From contig CM041292.1 in the NCBI GenBank assembly GCA_023052935.1, positions 173,166,900-173,230,899 of the forward strand: a DNA stretch of 64,000 nucleotides, written 5' to 3'. The translations under genes and the position numbers were made by a program. The notes beneath the pieces were generated by a model. It saw only the letters and a program-made list of their open reading frames with translations, searched no databases and was not told the origin of the DNA. Every line of letters starts with the position of its first letter. Position 1 is the first letter of the stretch. Below, in pieces: positions 1-11,100 of the stretch. The DNA is from Piezodorus guildinii (Eukaryota; Arthropoda; Insecta; Hemiptera; Pentatomidae).

Positions 1-94
1 TTATAGATAAACATACCAATGATATATTGTTTTTCCCAGTCAGGGAGAAATATACATTTTTTTTTTTATGTGGTTGCAGATATGAGCCAAATTG

Positions 95-290
95 GGTTTG
101 TTATCTCCGACATTTGAGCCCTAACAACTCTAAACCGTCAGGATCTGTAGCTTTTGGTGTAATCTCGTCATCTTCTGAAAACATTCTTACATAATGTAAT
201 AGATAAATAATTACCCTCCCCCGCAAAAAAGGCTGTAATTCTGTTATTTTTCTGTAGTACCAATCAGAGGAGCTATAAGCCATGCGGAGG
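95..290. repeat. Fragment of dispersed repeat family U
   Basis: No gene is seen in bases 1-525. The stretch with the C-rich run ATTACCCTCCCCC near 212-224 resembles 6930-7110, which has the same arrangement before its own C-rich run, and the C/G-rich core near 34550-34580 in opposite orientation. I read these as degraded copies of one dispersed repeat of unknown class. Similarity was judged by eye and is patchy. Confidence 0.3.
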
Positions 291-530
291 GGGAGAGGGA
301 CATAAAATCCTTATCACTTTCCTTCCTCTACGTGTCAGGAGTGACTTAATCTTGTGTGCCAACTCTCTGTGGGTTACAGCTTGAATCTACCGAGTTCGAT
401 ACCTTTTGGTTCAAAAAGTGGTTAGGAGTGCACATATTGTACTAGATAAATATCTTAATTTTAATAGGGTATGCATGAGGGTCACATGTTTATTCATTAT
501 TGCTCTTGACAGAGTATAGTTAATAATCGT

Positions 531-1005
531 TGTTTGGTAAATAATGTTAGTATATTGGTTTATGTGCGTAGGTTATATATTGCGGGTAAAATAAAGACGC
601 CAGATTATGTATAAAAAAAGAAATGTTTAATTAAAAACAATAATTCATATAAAATAATAAAATGAATACCCACAATTCTAATATAGCAAAGTAATAGTTC
701 TGATTAAAATAAAATAGTATAATTGTTAAATTATTAGCCCTTTAATATTATATTGATTTTTAATGGTAATCTTATCTGCTGTCACCCTGTGTGACTTGAT
801 GAGAGGAAGTTCTATAGTACGCACTCACTTATTACTTACGACTCGACTGCGATATTTAATTCCCCACACTGTATAATTCTCGGTAATGCGCATGCGCGCC
901 TTTCTCTTAACCGTGTAAGTTTATCAGAATTATTACTGCGTATTTTTAAAACTAATAAAACCTAAATAAATTTACAACCAATAATTTTTCATAGAATCAC
1001 CAACA
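531..1005 (+). mobile_element. Solo LTR, family Z (copy 1)
   Basis: A 475-bp unit begins TGTTTGGT and ends ACCAACA, so it has the TG...CA ends of a long terminal repeat. It is flanked by a perfect 5-bp duplication, ATCGT at 526-530 and at 1006-1010. An AATAAA at about 591 could be the LTR polyadenylation signal. No gag or pol lies on either side, so this is a solo LTR left by recombination. A second copy, in the opposite orientation, lies at 35207-36283. A 5-bp duplication fits Ty3/gypsy, BEL/Pao and Copia elements; the superfamily cannot be decided here. Confidence 0.85.
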
Positions 1006-1109
1006 ATCGTCTTTCATCTTTTCAGCTGTGATTTACATTTGGCAGTGTTCCAGGCTTCATTTCCTGCCCATGTTGATTGAGCTATTATAGGACAGCCTTT
1101 ATTATGACA

Positions 1110-1330
1110 AAAAAAAAAAGAAAAAAAAACCTGTGCCACTACAACCCATGAAGAGCTAGGGCTCAGTGCATTTAGAGATTCGTACTGTGTCAAGGCCAAT
1201 GGCCGTGAAATGAGGTGATTCGGCCGACATCACGCTCAGCCGCCAGATTTTCCCCCATTTTTGGGTACCCACTTTATAGAGGCTGGGTCTGCCCCAGGAG
1301 GGTCTCCATACCCCAGGTCATTGGCGTTCA
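1110..1330 (-). mobile_element. SINE family S, 5'-truncated copy
   Basis: Read on the minus strand this matches 12475-12690 and 1990-2205. Shared landmarks are a block around GTGGGTACCC, the block GGCTGAGCGTGAT, a block around ACGAATCTCTAAATG, and an end near GGCACAGG followed by a T-rich run (the A-rich run at about 1109-1128 on the plus strand). The T run could act as a pol III terminator. The head seen in the 12.4-kb copy is missing here. Confidence 0.6.
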
Positions 1331-1344
1331 CACTTACATTTTAC

Positions 1345-1800
1345 ATTTGTTTTAATATAAACTTCTTTTCAAATATTTCTAGAGGATATTGGCTTTATTT
1401 TCATCATCTTTTAATAAGTCTTTTAGAATATTTTCCATTTTTAGTTCAATTCTTAATTGATTAAAAATTGGATTATCTAACAATATATGTTTCACTGTTC
1501 TCACATATTTATTTATATTTTGATTAACTGTTTAAATTACATTTTAAAAACTAAATTTAGTTTATATAGGAATCCCATTTCATTTAAAATAACTAATGAC
1601 AATGTTAGTTTTTAGATTCGCAACAGCTTAACATAAATATTATCAATTTAGTTACAATTCGGTACGTAATATGGTTTCTAAAATTTTGCGTACTTAATGG
1701 AAGAATATAACTTGCACCATCCTGTACATTTAACTATTATAACCTTCTTCCCAATAACATATGTTCATTAGTTTATGAGCTTACAGCAACTGTAACTTAC
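1345..1800. other. AT-rich spacer with one weak repeat match
   Basis: I see no gene. Bases about 1563-1685 loosely resemble 46950-47085: both contain GGAATCCCATTT, then a block like AACTAATGACAATGTTAGTT, then a block ending TTCGGTACGTAA or similar. This suggests a low-copy, degraded dispersed repeat of unknown class. Confidence 0.35.
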
Positions 1801-1985
1801 CTAAATTACCTTGAACGTTTAATTTTATTGCATAATAAGTTTTTTAAAATCTTGAGCTTTCCAACGGTATATTACTACTTATAGTTTAGATTATAACTTA
1901 GTTACAGAAATTTTTTTTTTCTCCTTTAAAGAAAAACTAAATTGCAATGTATTTTACTTATAAATAAATAAGTATAAGCTAGTAG
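1800..1985 (+). repeat. Family R fragment (copy 1)
   Basis: This contains the diagnostic block GAGCTTTCCAACGGTATATT, followed by the T-rich and CTCCTTTA segments that follow it in the fuller family R copies (for example 43400-43500 on the plus strand). Only the middle of the element remains. Confidence 0.5.
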
Positions 1986-1989
1986 AGAG

Positions 1990-2205
1990 AGAACTAGTGT
2001 ACTGCTCCTCGAGTCCTGGGTTAGAGCCCCGGCTGTGGTAAAATAGGTACACAAGGCCTTAATAAAGTGGGTACGCCAAAATATGGGAAAAACTGGCTGA
2101 GCGTGATCTACATCTAACTACCTCCTTCCTTGCACGTGAAAAGAACGAATCTCTAAATGTATTGAACCCAAGACCCTTTATGGATTGTCGTGGTACAGGT
2201 TTTTT
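1990..2205 (+). mobile_element. SINE family S, copy 2 (internally deleted)
   Basis: The head carries a B-box-like GGGTTAGAGCCCC near 2020. It is followed by GTGGGTACGCC, GGCTGAGCGTGAT, ACGAATCTCTAAATG and a tail GTACAGG plus a T run at about 2196-2208. Compared with the copy at 12385-12690, a middle segment is missing. A tRNA-derived pol III head is inferred from the B-box-like motif only; the A box is not clear. Confidence 0.6.
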
Positions 2206-2962
2206 TTATTAAGTCTAATTATTACATTTTCAGAAAAATGATAATAAGCATCTTTTTATTTTTTTAAATTTTTATATTTTCAGGTTGAATTCGTATTAGT
2301 TAACGTTTGAGGCCTCTTTTTTTTTTTCTTTTTTTTTTGCCCATTTTCCAGCAATTGATCTCTTTTGCCCGATTCATTTATATGTTGCACTCGATTCACA
2401 ACTTCTGTTAAATCTATATTATTTTTCTTGTTTATATTATTTGAATTGTATAATATTTTCTTCATACGTTTCAGGAAAAGAAAATGAAACTTTTTTTTTC
2501 ACTACTAATAATAATATTTCTGCTTTCATTTCTTCAATTGTGAATGTACCACATTACATTTGATTTACAGTTGCCGGCGTTTGGGCTGACATGGATGAAG
2601 TTATGTTATAGCTTGTATCTACATGTCAAAGCACAGTTAAGTCGAAAAGGAGCTGTGAGAGAGATCTTGAGTAATAAGGAACATTAATATCAAGGCAAGA
2701 GAAGCCTCTAGGTAATTTCCTTGGTGCTGCCTTCAGGTTATGATACCACCCATCTCAACCCCAGTTGTCAGTTCAATCTGACAGTTGTAGATTAAAGAAT
2801 AAATAGCTCGAAGGTCTGAAGAATCTTATTGTGGAGTTTTTAAATTGATTATTAAATGCATGATTACTGATTTAATATGTATCATTTAAAACGAAAAAAG
2901 TTAAAATGAAACTTCTTTGTCTGTTATTTTTTATTAATTGGTGTTGTTTTTTTTTGTTTAAG
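2206..2962. other. AT-rich spacer; possible exon-like segment near 2574-2713
   Basis: This is mostly low complexity. One segment follows ATTTACAG at about 2573 and ends at a GTAATT near 2711, so it has splice-like borders and is less AT-rich than its surroundings. Its longest frame is 38 codons before a stop and I do not recognise it. It could be non-coding exon sequence or chance. Confidence 0.2.
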
Positions 2963-3026
2963 CTAAGATGCCAGTCGGTGGCAGAGTTGCTGGCAAAGTT
3001 GGCATATATTCATCATATAGGGACGG
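2963..3026 (+). other. Candidate short exon, unidentified
   Basis: A strong pyrimidine tract (about 2938-2960) ends in AAG and is followed by a moderately GC-rich block that starts with an ATG at 2968 and stays open for about 20 codons. It ends at a textbook donor, GACG then GTAAGT. The encoded residues begin MPVGGRVAGKVGIYSSYRD and match no family I know. After the donor the DNA turns AT-rich and runs into a (TA)n tract, as an intron would. It could equally be a chance open frame. Confidence 0.25.
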
Positions 3027-3066
3027 TAAGTTGATTTTTAATGTACTTTATTTTATTTATTTAAAA

Positions 3067-3069
<3 letters not shown>

Positions 3070-3132
<63 letters not shown>
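3070..3132. repeat. (TA)n microsatellite
   Basis: About 31 uninterrupted TA dinucleotides, one of four long (TA)n tracts in the window. The other three each touch a LINE boundary; I see no LINE end here. Confidence 0.95.
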
Positions 3133-3135
<3 letters not shown>

Positions 3136-3711
3136 ATTTATTTGTTTTTAGGAAAGAAACCTGTACAAATTGTTTCTAAAATTCATTGATATAACTCTAA
3201 TAGTCTTTCTTAAAAATCTGTTTAAAAAGTTTACAAATAGCCGCTTAACTAAACAAAAAATTAACAAAATAAACAGTTTCAGATATTACCAATACTATTT
3301 TATGGATATTTTTGGTTTCTAACTTTAAATGGACACCTAAAACAAAATTTTAAGAGTTTAAATTGATGAAATTAGTCCAACTATAAAAGCTAAAATTATA
3401 AAACATTATCTTATCAAATAGTAAATTTTAAAGTGTAATAACATTCAAAACACTAAACCACAATCTGAGCTACTCTTATGATTGGCAACCCCAGCTATTT
3501 TCCATGGTCCACGGATGTAAATTTTTAATTCTACAATTGTTTTGGACACCTTATTATTTGGAAACGTAATGTCTATCATCTTTAAAACTGTATTTAACCA
3601 ATTTAGCAAACATTTCTTAATATCCACCTAATATTAATTTTAAATTCACATGATAATAAATTATGTGCATTAGTTAAATATAAAATTTCACACTTTAAGC
3701 TGCGTATATAA
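3133..3711. other. AT-rich spacer, nothing recognised
   Basis: Short open frames only, with no motif, repeat match or coding-like composition that I can support. Confidence 0.5.
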
Positions 3712-4752
3712 ATTTTTACTATCACTTTCCTGAATATGAAATACAAGTTTGGCTCTGCTCAAGTCCAAATAAACAAGTCGCGCGATTAAGTCTGTATGTC
3801 TATGTGTGGTAAATCTATCAGGATAATGAAAGGTCGTATGAAACTGATTTTAAGTCCCGCAAAAAGGTGTGTGTGGTAAGTCTAGCACGTTAACGAAAAG
3901 TCGTGTGAAACTGAAATTTTATATTTAAGGTAATTAATGCCCGAGATGATACAGTAACTCTTTTACCAAAATCAGCTGACCGGTACTAGTTTATACCATA
4001 CATTTTGAACTTATTTACGATTTTCTCGAAAACGGCTCTGATTAAAATCACTATGTCGATGTAAAATTTAAGGATCTTTTTTATCATATAGTGTAATGTA
4101 TTGAGGATACTGAGGGGAGTAAGGATTGGATAATTATTGTATTATAATAAATAATAATAAGCTTTGTCTGCAAAAATCATAAGGCATTTCCCAAACCCTC
4201 CTGGATTGTCCGTGGGCTTGGGCTGTCTATGGGCTGCCACTCGCGGTACACCTGGTACATTCTAGAACCCAGCTACTTGGCTGGACAAAGGCTGGACTTC
4301 CTATATCAGCCCCGTCCGAGGGGACGATGATGAGAAAGGAGATTCGAAGAGAGGAGTCTTATTCCAGCCACGAGAGGTCGAGTTCCATCTACAAGAAGAG
4401 GAGATATCCGTCGGGGTCAGAGCAGATGGAGGATGAAGCCGAGAAGTGGCACCTACCGATTCTGATTCGACTGATTCCACCTTTGCCAGCCGACTTATTG
4501 TTTTAAAGGTATCTTGTTATTTGTAATACTGTGTGGCAAGGGTAATTACAATATGATCCTCAGTATTCTCAATCATAGGTCTAGAAATTATGTAAATAGA
4601 GTTTAAGTTCAAAATCTATGTAATAGTTATATTTAATAATAATTGCTCTAATTTAAATCTGTTGGTAATTAATATTCCTCTGCATGCTACCTATTATGAT
4701 TGGTAAACACGATACCCTTAGAAAGAAAATCCAATGGTTTCATTATATATTA

Positions 4753-5714
4753 TTGGGTTGTTTCACATGAAATGTCCGTTTTTATAGTTTCTGAAATACA
4801 TAAAGGATTTTGCAGGTCTCTGTTGTTTTCTTCCGAATGTTTACATATTTAAAGTAAACAGTTACTAATCCTCTACCTTTGTATTATAAACATTAGCTTC
4901 TCAATCAATTACCCACTCTTTAGTATGCCTCCAAATATGAACATGGAAACACGCGATTTTCGAGTAATATTATTGTACGAGTTTAAACTCGGCTATTCAG
5001 CAGCTGAGGCCACTAGAAATATTTGCAAGGTGTTTGGGAATGGGAGTGTTAATGAACGGTTCATTTGCCGTTGGTTTGCTAAGTTTTCAGCTGGGGATAC
5101 CGACTTGGAAAACTTGTCCCGTGGAAGACCTCCGTCCATAATAGACAACGATGTCCTCAAACATACAGTAGAAGGAAGCCCCTACCAAACAGTTAAAGGA
5201 CTCTCAGCACAACTAAATGCAAGTGCATCTACCGTTTCCAGACATTTAAAGTGTATTGGGAAAGTAAAAAAGCTCGATACATGGTTACCTCATGATCTCA
5301 CTGAGCGGCAGCAATTGAAACGCCAAATCTTCTTTCAAATTGAAAATTGAAAGAACTAGGCTACGAAGTTTTCCCGCACCCACCATATTCTCCCGTACCC
5401 ACCATATTCTCCCGTCCCCACCATATTCTTCCGTCTTGTCTCCAACAGATTACCACCTGTTCAGGAATTTAGACAACTTCGTCTAAGGAAAACTTTTTGA
5501 AAATGATGTTCAAGTGGAAAGTGCGTTTTCAGATTTAGTTTCACTTCAAAGCTCAAAGTTTTTCAGTTCGGGGATAAAAAAGTTGGTGTCACGTTGGGAA
5601 AAATGTGTAGAAAAAGAAGGTAAATACTTCGAATAAAATTATCTTGTTTTCATATCGTATTTTTAATAAACATCCTTTACCTTTAAAAAGGACATTTCAT
5701 GTGACACAACCCAA
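4753..5714 (+). mobile_element. Mariner element, internally deleted
   Basis: The terminal inverted repeats are about 30 bp. The left begins TTGGGTTGTTTCACATGAAA and the right, read inverted, begins TTGGGTTGTGTCACATGAAA. Both ends are flanked by TA (4751-4752 and 5715-5716), the usual mariner target duplication. Total length is 962 bp, against about 1.3 kb for an intact mariner. It sits inside LTR-like element X, so it is the youngest layer of this nest. A detached end of a similar element lies at 18594-18630. Confidence 0.92.
4925..5640 (+). pseudogene. Mariner transposase, catalytic core deleted
   Basis: The 141-residue frame at 4925-5350 is the N-terminal DNA-binding part of a mariner transposase. 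Residues about 10-60 form the first helix-turn-helix (with FICRWFAKF) and about 85-135 the second. After residue ~138 the frame ends, and the DNA jumps to the region around the third catalytic Asp, recognisable as PHPPYSP near 5374-5394. The first two catalytic Asp positions are therefore deleted. Within this remnant a 19-bp unit is repeated three times in tandem (5378-5396, 5397-5415, 5416-5434), which breaks the frame. The C-terminal part is traceable with frameshifts to about 5640. It cannot make active transposase but its ends could respond to one. Confidence 0.88.
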
Positions 5715-6260
5715 TAGTATATACATACATTAAATATTTCAAATAAGCTAGTTTTTGAAGCTACCGTTGTCTTAGAAAAGCAGCCGGTCAAAAACATAGC
5801 AATAGGTTTCATAATAATGGTCTGATAGGGCTTAAATGCCGATATTTTGTTCATTCAAAAAAAGTAACCATATTATCTTGTTAGCATTGATTAAAAAACG
5901 GTATGTATATACGTTGAACGAATTCGAAGTCCTACTCAAGGAGAAAAGAGGAAAAATATTTTTTATTACGTTTTGAACGTAAGACCGTTAATATAGCTGA
6001 ACAATATACCGTTGGAAAGCTAAGGATTTTAGGAAAAGTACTATCTTATACACAAAAGTGTAAACATTAATGAAGAGTGATAAAATGCCAATAAAACTAA
6101 CTGATTGTTCCCGATAATAATATAATAGATTATTTAATATAACATATCGAAACTCAATTTAATTAAATTGTTTAACTTTTTTACTTTCACTATACATGTT
6201 ATCTTTAACTGTATTTAAAAATCCTTGAATATATTTTAAAAATCGGAAGTAAGTGAAAGT

Positions 6261-7569
6261 ATTATGATCAACAGATGCGCAACAATATTGTTTATTTACC
6301 ATTCGTAAAAAAATTATCAACCAAGAGACCAAACTAATTTTTTTATTGTTTTATTATTCATAATTACTTAAATGAGAATAACGATGTATATATAGTTGAT
6401 GAAGCATATGCGCTTACATTAAACTATTGACTAAACTTGTCTATAATTTAGTTAGTTGCTTCCTACTTGCCATGCATTTCCCAACTCAGCTGCTTGCTAT
6501 TCCCGTGGCCCCCGGACAGACCTTGCCAACCCGATAGCCCCATAAACCGCCAAGCATCCCTACTTCCTCTGATGAGCCTGGGCGGACCTATAAAACCTAA
6601 GCCTTCCTCAGTATATTCACAGTATTTCAAGTCTTTTCTCCTTTTATAGGCAACTCAGTATTATGCACTGTTTCCAAGTCAGTTAATTACAATGATCCGT
6701 CAATTAAAAAAAAAGTGTTAATTTATTATTCCAAACAAAATATGTTGTTGTTCAGTAATGTAAATTTCGTATGTCTTCCATTATATTTTAAGTATTTTTT
6801 ATCTGTAGTCCCCTTATAAAGGAACTGAACCAAATTTGATTTATTGACAGGTTTCTGTTTTTCATTTTTGCAGACAATTTAAATAATAATGAATAGACGT
6901 TAAAAAATAAACACAATTCTCTTGATAAGCCCACTGTTCTATACTATAAACCTCTAACCCCAAAGCAATAAACTCAAAATTGGTCCAAGCCCTTTTTGGT
7001 TCATTATTTTCAAAAATACACCTTAGTAATCGACAAAAAATAAAATAAAATAATAAATAAATTACCCTCTCCCCCCTCAAAATTTTAGGGCTTACGTTTC
7101 AAGATACGTTGAACCCGTATAATGAATTTAGAAAAATATGTAAATGAAAATAGTTTATATGACCCATAGTCCGATTCTCAACGGTTAGAGAGAAAAATCA
7201 AATTTAGTACGTTTTGTTGTTTTCTATAGTTTTTATCAGAAAAACTTCAAATATATCTATTTGATTTATACACACAGAAAAACAAGTGTTACCAAATGAT
7301 AGAAAAGAAAATTTCATAAAGAAAGTCAAACCTTCAAAATAAGAAAGTAAGTGTCGCACAGCATCATCGAGAAATATTCTCATTTCTAAGAATATTCTAA
7401 TATTTCAAAGAGCTTTCCGAATCTCAAAAAAAATTCATTTTTATCTTTTCTTCTTTTTTCCCTGATCTCCTTTATTGTTGAAAAACTCCAAAACATAGAA
7501 AACAATGTTGCAAAACAAATTAGTGCAACAGTACAGGCCTTATCCGAACTTAAGGCTACCTTTGAGGCA
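6261..7569. other. AT-rich spacer with repeat fragments
   Basis: No gene is seen. 6930-7110 is a family U fragment (C-rich run near 7065-7077). 7130-7230, read inverted, matches 11480-11560: both contain a block like TTTGAGAATCGGACCATAG. These form a loose inverted pair around the two Jockey copies. Confidence 0.4.
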
Positions 7570-8117
7570 TTTCAAGTTTGGCATTCCTAAGTCCACTGTA
7601 TGTGGTGGTTCCAACTGCAGGTTTTCGCCTCAACAGTAATGGATGGGGAGAGACCATCTTCAAGGCTTATGAAAATATAATGGATTTAGACTGCAAACTC
7701 CAGACCCCTTCTCTCGGCGAGAACGTCGGCCAAGGGGACAGTGCTTTGCCACCTCCTAGGACTGGGATATCTCTGAAGAGAGGGTTGGCACAGGCCTTTA
7801 GTCCATCAAAGAGCTTGATGTGCCTCCAACCTATATACTGCGCCTAGCTGAAGCTCCTCGTGGATGTGGCTATTTCGTGCCTTTTGGATCGAAGTGCTAC
7901 GGACGATCCGCCGGTCGTCTCTGGTCTCTGAAGAGTCGTGTTATACAGATGGCGTAACAGTGGTGCACCCTAGAGCAGGGTAGGCCTGATAAATAGCCTT
8001 GTAAATCTAAAGTTTCAGGTGTAAAAAGAGCTGCGGCGATGTCAACAGATAGTAGAGCCTATGCGTCGTTAACCGAGTCAATTTTAATCTCTCCCAAACG
8101 TGACTGAAGAATTTAAG
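7570..8117 (-). pseudogene. Old Jockey-type LINE 3' fragment (RT C-terminus)
   Basis: On the minus strand this matches the last ~180 codons of the neighbouring Jockey ORF (8378-11026), but with many stops and indels. Recognisable pieces include a block reading like DGLKACANPLF near 7805 and GRWQGSL-like sequence near 7735. It stops abruptly at about 8117, next to the poly-T of the younger copy, so either the younger element landed at its edge or both 3' ends accumulated at the same spot. I could not find the rest of this older copy beyond the younger one's 5' end. Confidence 0.75.
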
Positions 8118-8130
8118 ATGTAAAAAAAAC

Positions 8131-11100
8131 TTCTTTTTTTTTTTTTTTTTTTTTCTTTTTTTTCTTACCCTCTGGTTTTATTTTCGAACAAAATACAAAT
8201 ACAAATATAATATGTATAGCTGTCAGATTTGTCCTTCTGTTACCCGGAGGTATTCTAAAGAGGATTGCTATATGCGCTGGATGCACTAGTAATCTTTCAA
8301 GGGCTTCTTCTAAGCCTTTATTTATCCATTGCAAAATGGGAGGGACCATTCTTCAGGGTTTTGGCAATAAATTGAGTTCAGACATAGTCCGAACTCCTTC
8401 CCTCGGCGACAACGTCAACGAGAGGTAGTGATCCTTGCCACCTCCCAGGCTTGGGTGGTGGGGTGATATAAGAAAATAATGGATTAGCACAGGCCTTCAG
8501 CCCATCAAAAAATTTAATGTGCCTCCGGCTGATATATTCAGGCACTGTTGGCAATACTAATTCCTGATGAAGGATATGGTTTCTGGCCCTCTGTAAGTTG
8601 GTACCTCTGACAATCCGCCGAAGGATGGAGTTCTGGAACGTCTGTAATTGTTTGAGAGTGGACTTAAACAGATGCCGCATCAAGGGCGCACCATAGAGCA
8701 TTGTCGGACGTATTATAGCCTTGTAGATCTGTAGTTTCAGCCTCAGTGAGAGCTGAGGTGACGTGAGTAGATGATTAAGTCTATAGCTCTTTCTCCTGGC
8801 CAGTTTGAGTCGTTCCCGTACGTGACTAGATAAGGTGAGGTGCCTATCTAGAGTGACGCCCAGGTAGAGGATTGAATTAGAGACTGGCAGTGTTTCTCCG
8901 TTCACTTTAAAATCAGTGGGCAAAGCGCTCTTCCCCTTCTGGAACGACATGACAATAGCATCTGTCTTCTTCGGGTTCACCCTAATGCCAATCTCCTTCA
9001 GCTCATCTACAATAGTGGTCGATGCTCCTTGTGCCAGGGTGAGAGCCCTTTTCGGTCTCATACTAGAAGCATAGATGCCAATGTCATCGGCGTAGGCTGC
9101 TACCAGTGCCATTGGGTGCTTCATTGAGATCACTTTTGCTGTAAAGATCACAAACAATAGTGGTCCCAATACAGAACCTTGAGGAACCCCACAAACAGTG
9201 TCCTTTGAAGTTGACAATTTATCGCCTACCCTTACGACGAAGGATCTCCCGCTTAAGTAGCTTCTGATCAATCGGCATAATGAAGCTGGAAAACGATAGT
9301 CTTCCAACTGGCGAAGCAGTAACTCGTGGGATACACAATCAAACGCCTGTGTGCAGTCCAGCGAGATGAACGCCGTGGCTTCATTGTTCTTCGTCATACG
9401 CTCTATGGTGTGCCTTTGAAGTTTCACTAAATGATGATCGCAGGCTACGCCTCGTGAGAACCCGGTCTGTTCTTGTGGAATGATGGACTCCTCACTGCAG
9501 TGCTCTAGCAGATGGTGATGGATCAGCCTCTCGAACACCTTGCTCATATGCGAAAGGAGACTGATAGGCCGATAATGCTCTGGTGAGTCTCCATTCTTCC
9601 CAGGCTTAAGTAGCGGCACTATGATCGCTTGCTTCCAGTCATCGGGGAAGTATGAGATCCGCATACAGGAGTTAAAAATGTTTAATAAGAAGGCTTTACC
9701 CCTCCGAGGTAGCATCTTCAATAGTACATACGGAATATCATCCAGTCCCGAAGCCTTGTTACCCTTGGTGCGTCGTAGTACCGACTCAAGCTGTCCGAAG
9801 GTGGAGAATATCCTCTTTTCATTAGGGGACGTTGGTCTTCCCGCAGGTAGTGTGGGAGCATTTAACAGCCGATCATCTTTCCTCGCCTTATAAGAATCGG
9901 CCAAGAGTTCAGCCTGTTCCTCAGGGGATAATAGGGTGCCACCTGATGTAAGGTGTACACTCTTCCTCTTAGTGACGTGTGACCTCACAAGTCTCCAGAA
10001 CTGACGATGATCATCATGAGTCCTACGGAGTTGCTCGTGCCATAGGAAAGTCTTCCATTCACGCATGAGGCTGGCTATCTGCCGGGTCATCGCATTGATG
10101 GCCGGTTTCAAGCCGTAGTCACAAGTTCGGTGGAAAATATTCCTCAGGTTGTTCCTTTGTGCAATGAGAGCAAGAATGTGGCTCGGTGGTTTCCTGAAGG
10201 CGTTTGGCTGAGGACTAAACCTTGGTATGGTAAGATTGGCTGATACATGGACGGTGGTGGTGATATCCGAGATCGCCTTCTGCACCTCTTTAACAGTTCT
10301 TAAGTACTGTATCTTTGGTAGGGTATCATCCACACTAGCCCTATATCCTTTCCAGTCGGCCTTGTGGAAGAGGAACTTGCTCGCGGGTGGTGTTGCTGGA
10401 GTTCCCTCAAAGGCATATAGCACAGGCCGGTGGTCCGACGGTCCGTATGGGAGCGCTAGGCACTCAGTAACAGTGTGAAGGTCCCTGGTCAGGCGGTTGG
10501 CCATCACGAATCCTGGCAGCCTTTGTTTCACTTCAGTGGCGAACATATTTAAATCACTGTCAACATCGAAGCCATGAACCACAAACTTCTTTGTCCTCTT
10601 GGTGCCGCGAGGTGCATAGGTGTGGAATTGCACCTTATCATCACGACGGAATAGTTTTACCACGGCATAGTGATCGGCATCATTATCCAAGTATAACCTC
10701 GTCTCCTTTGCCGAGGTATTTGTAGTAAACTTTGTGATCTTCATTTCCAAGAGAGTCGCTCTGAGAATGGGTTGCGACAGTGGTGGCCTGATTATTACTG
10801 GTGGCGGTAACCTCTTCTTGGGCTGATCATTGCCTGACTGAGTGGGAGCAATTGGCGCAAACTGGTTAGAGACAGGTGTCGGTGGAGGCCCGGCGACTGT
10901 CCTCAGTTTTTGGGAATTTTTCTTTGAAACTTGGACAAATCCCGCTTCATCAGCTCCACTTGACGGGCGCTTCTCGCCTCTAGCCTCTTCCATTATCATG
11001 GCCGTCGAAGTCGATGGTTCACCCATATCGCTAGATGGCCGCGTATAGGGGCAAAAACTCTTGTCAGCGCTACGCTGCCCGATTGGCTGTTAAAGATTAT

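Larger units (their letters stand above)
4092..5801 (+). mobile_element. LTR-like element, family X (copy 1), holding a mariner
   Basis: The insertion in R begins TGTAATGTATTG and ends ACATAGCA, so it has TG...CA borders. It is flanked by a 4-bp duplication, ATAG at 4088-4091 and 5802-5805. Without the mariner it is about 746 bp. Its centre (about 4195-4495) is GC-rich compared with the surroundings. An inverted second copy lies at 44674 to about 45310. A solo LTR is the simplest reading; a non-autonomous DNA transposon is possible because the two ends share weak inverted similarity. Confidence 0.6.
3712..6260 (-). mobile_element. Family R element (copy 2), split by insertion
   Basis: Two halves of one R copy lie at 3712-4091 and 5802-6260, in the reverse orientation. 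The left half has the ACTTTC terminal region, degenerate GTGTGTGG, and the block TTTTCTCGAAAACGG. The right half resumes at the expected place with a segment like GGTCTGATAGGGCTTAAATG, then ACCGTTGGAAAGCTAAG, and ends near GGAAGTAAGTGAAAGT. The intervening 1.7 kb is the LTR-like element X, which itself holds a mariner. Confidence 0.75.

Noticed and set aside
8131..8161. Target-site duplication for the Jockey element at 8131-11265.
   Set aside because: The A-rich flank near 8110-8130 weakly resembles 11299-11315, but the match is low-complexity and not convincing.
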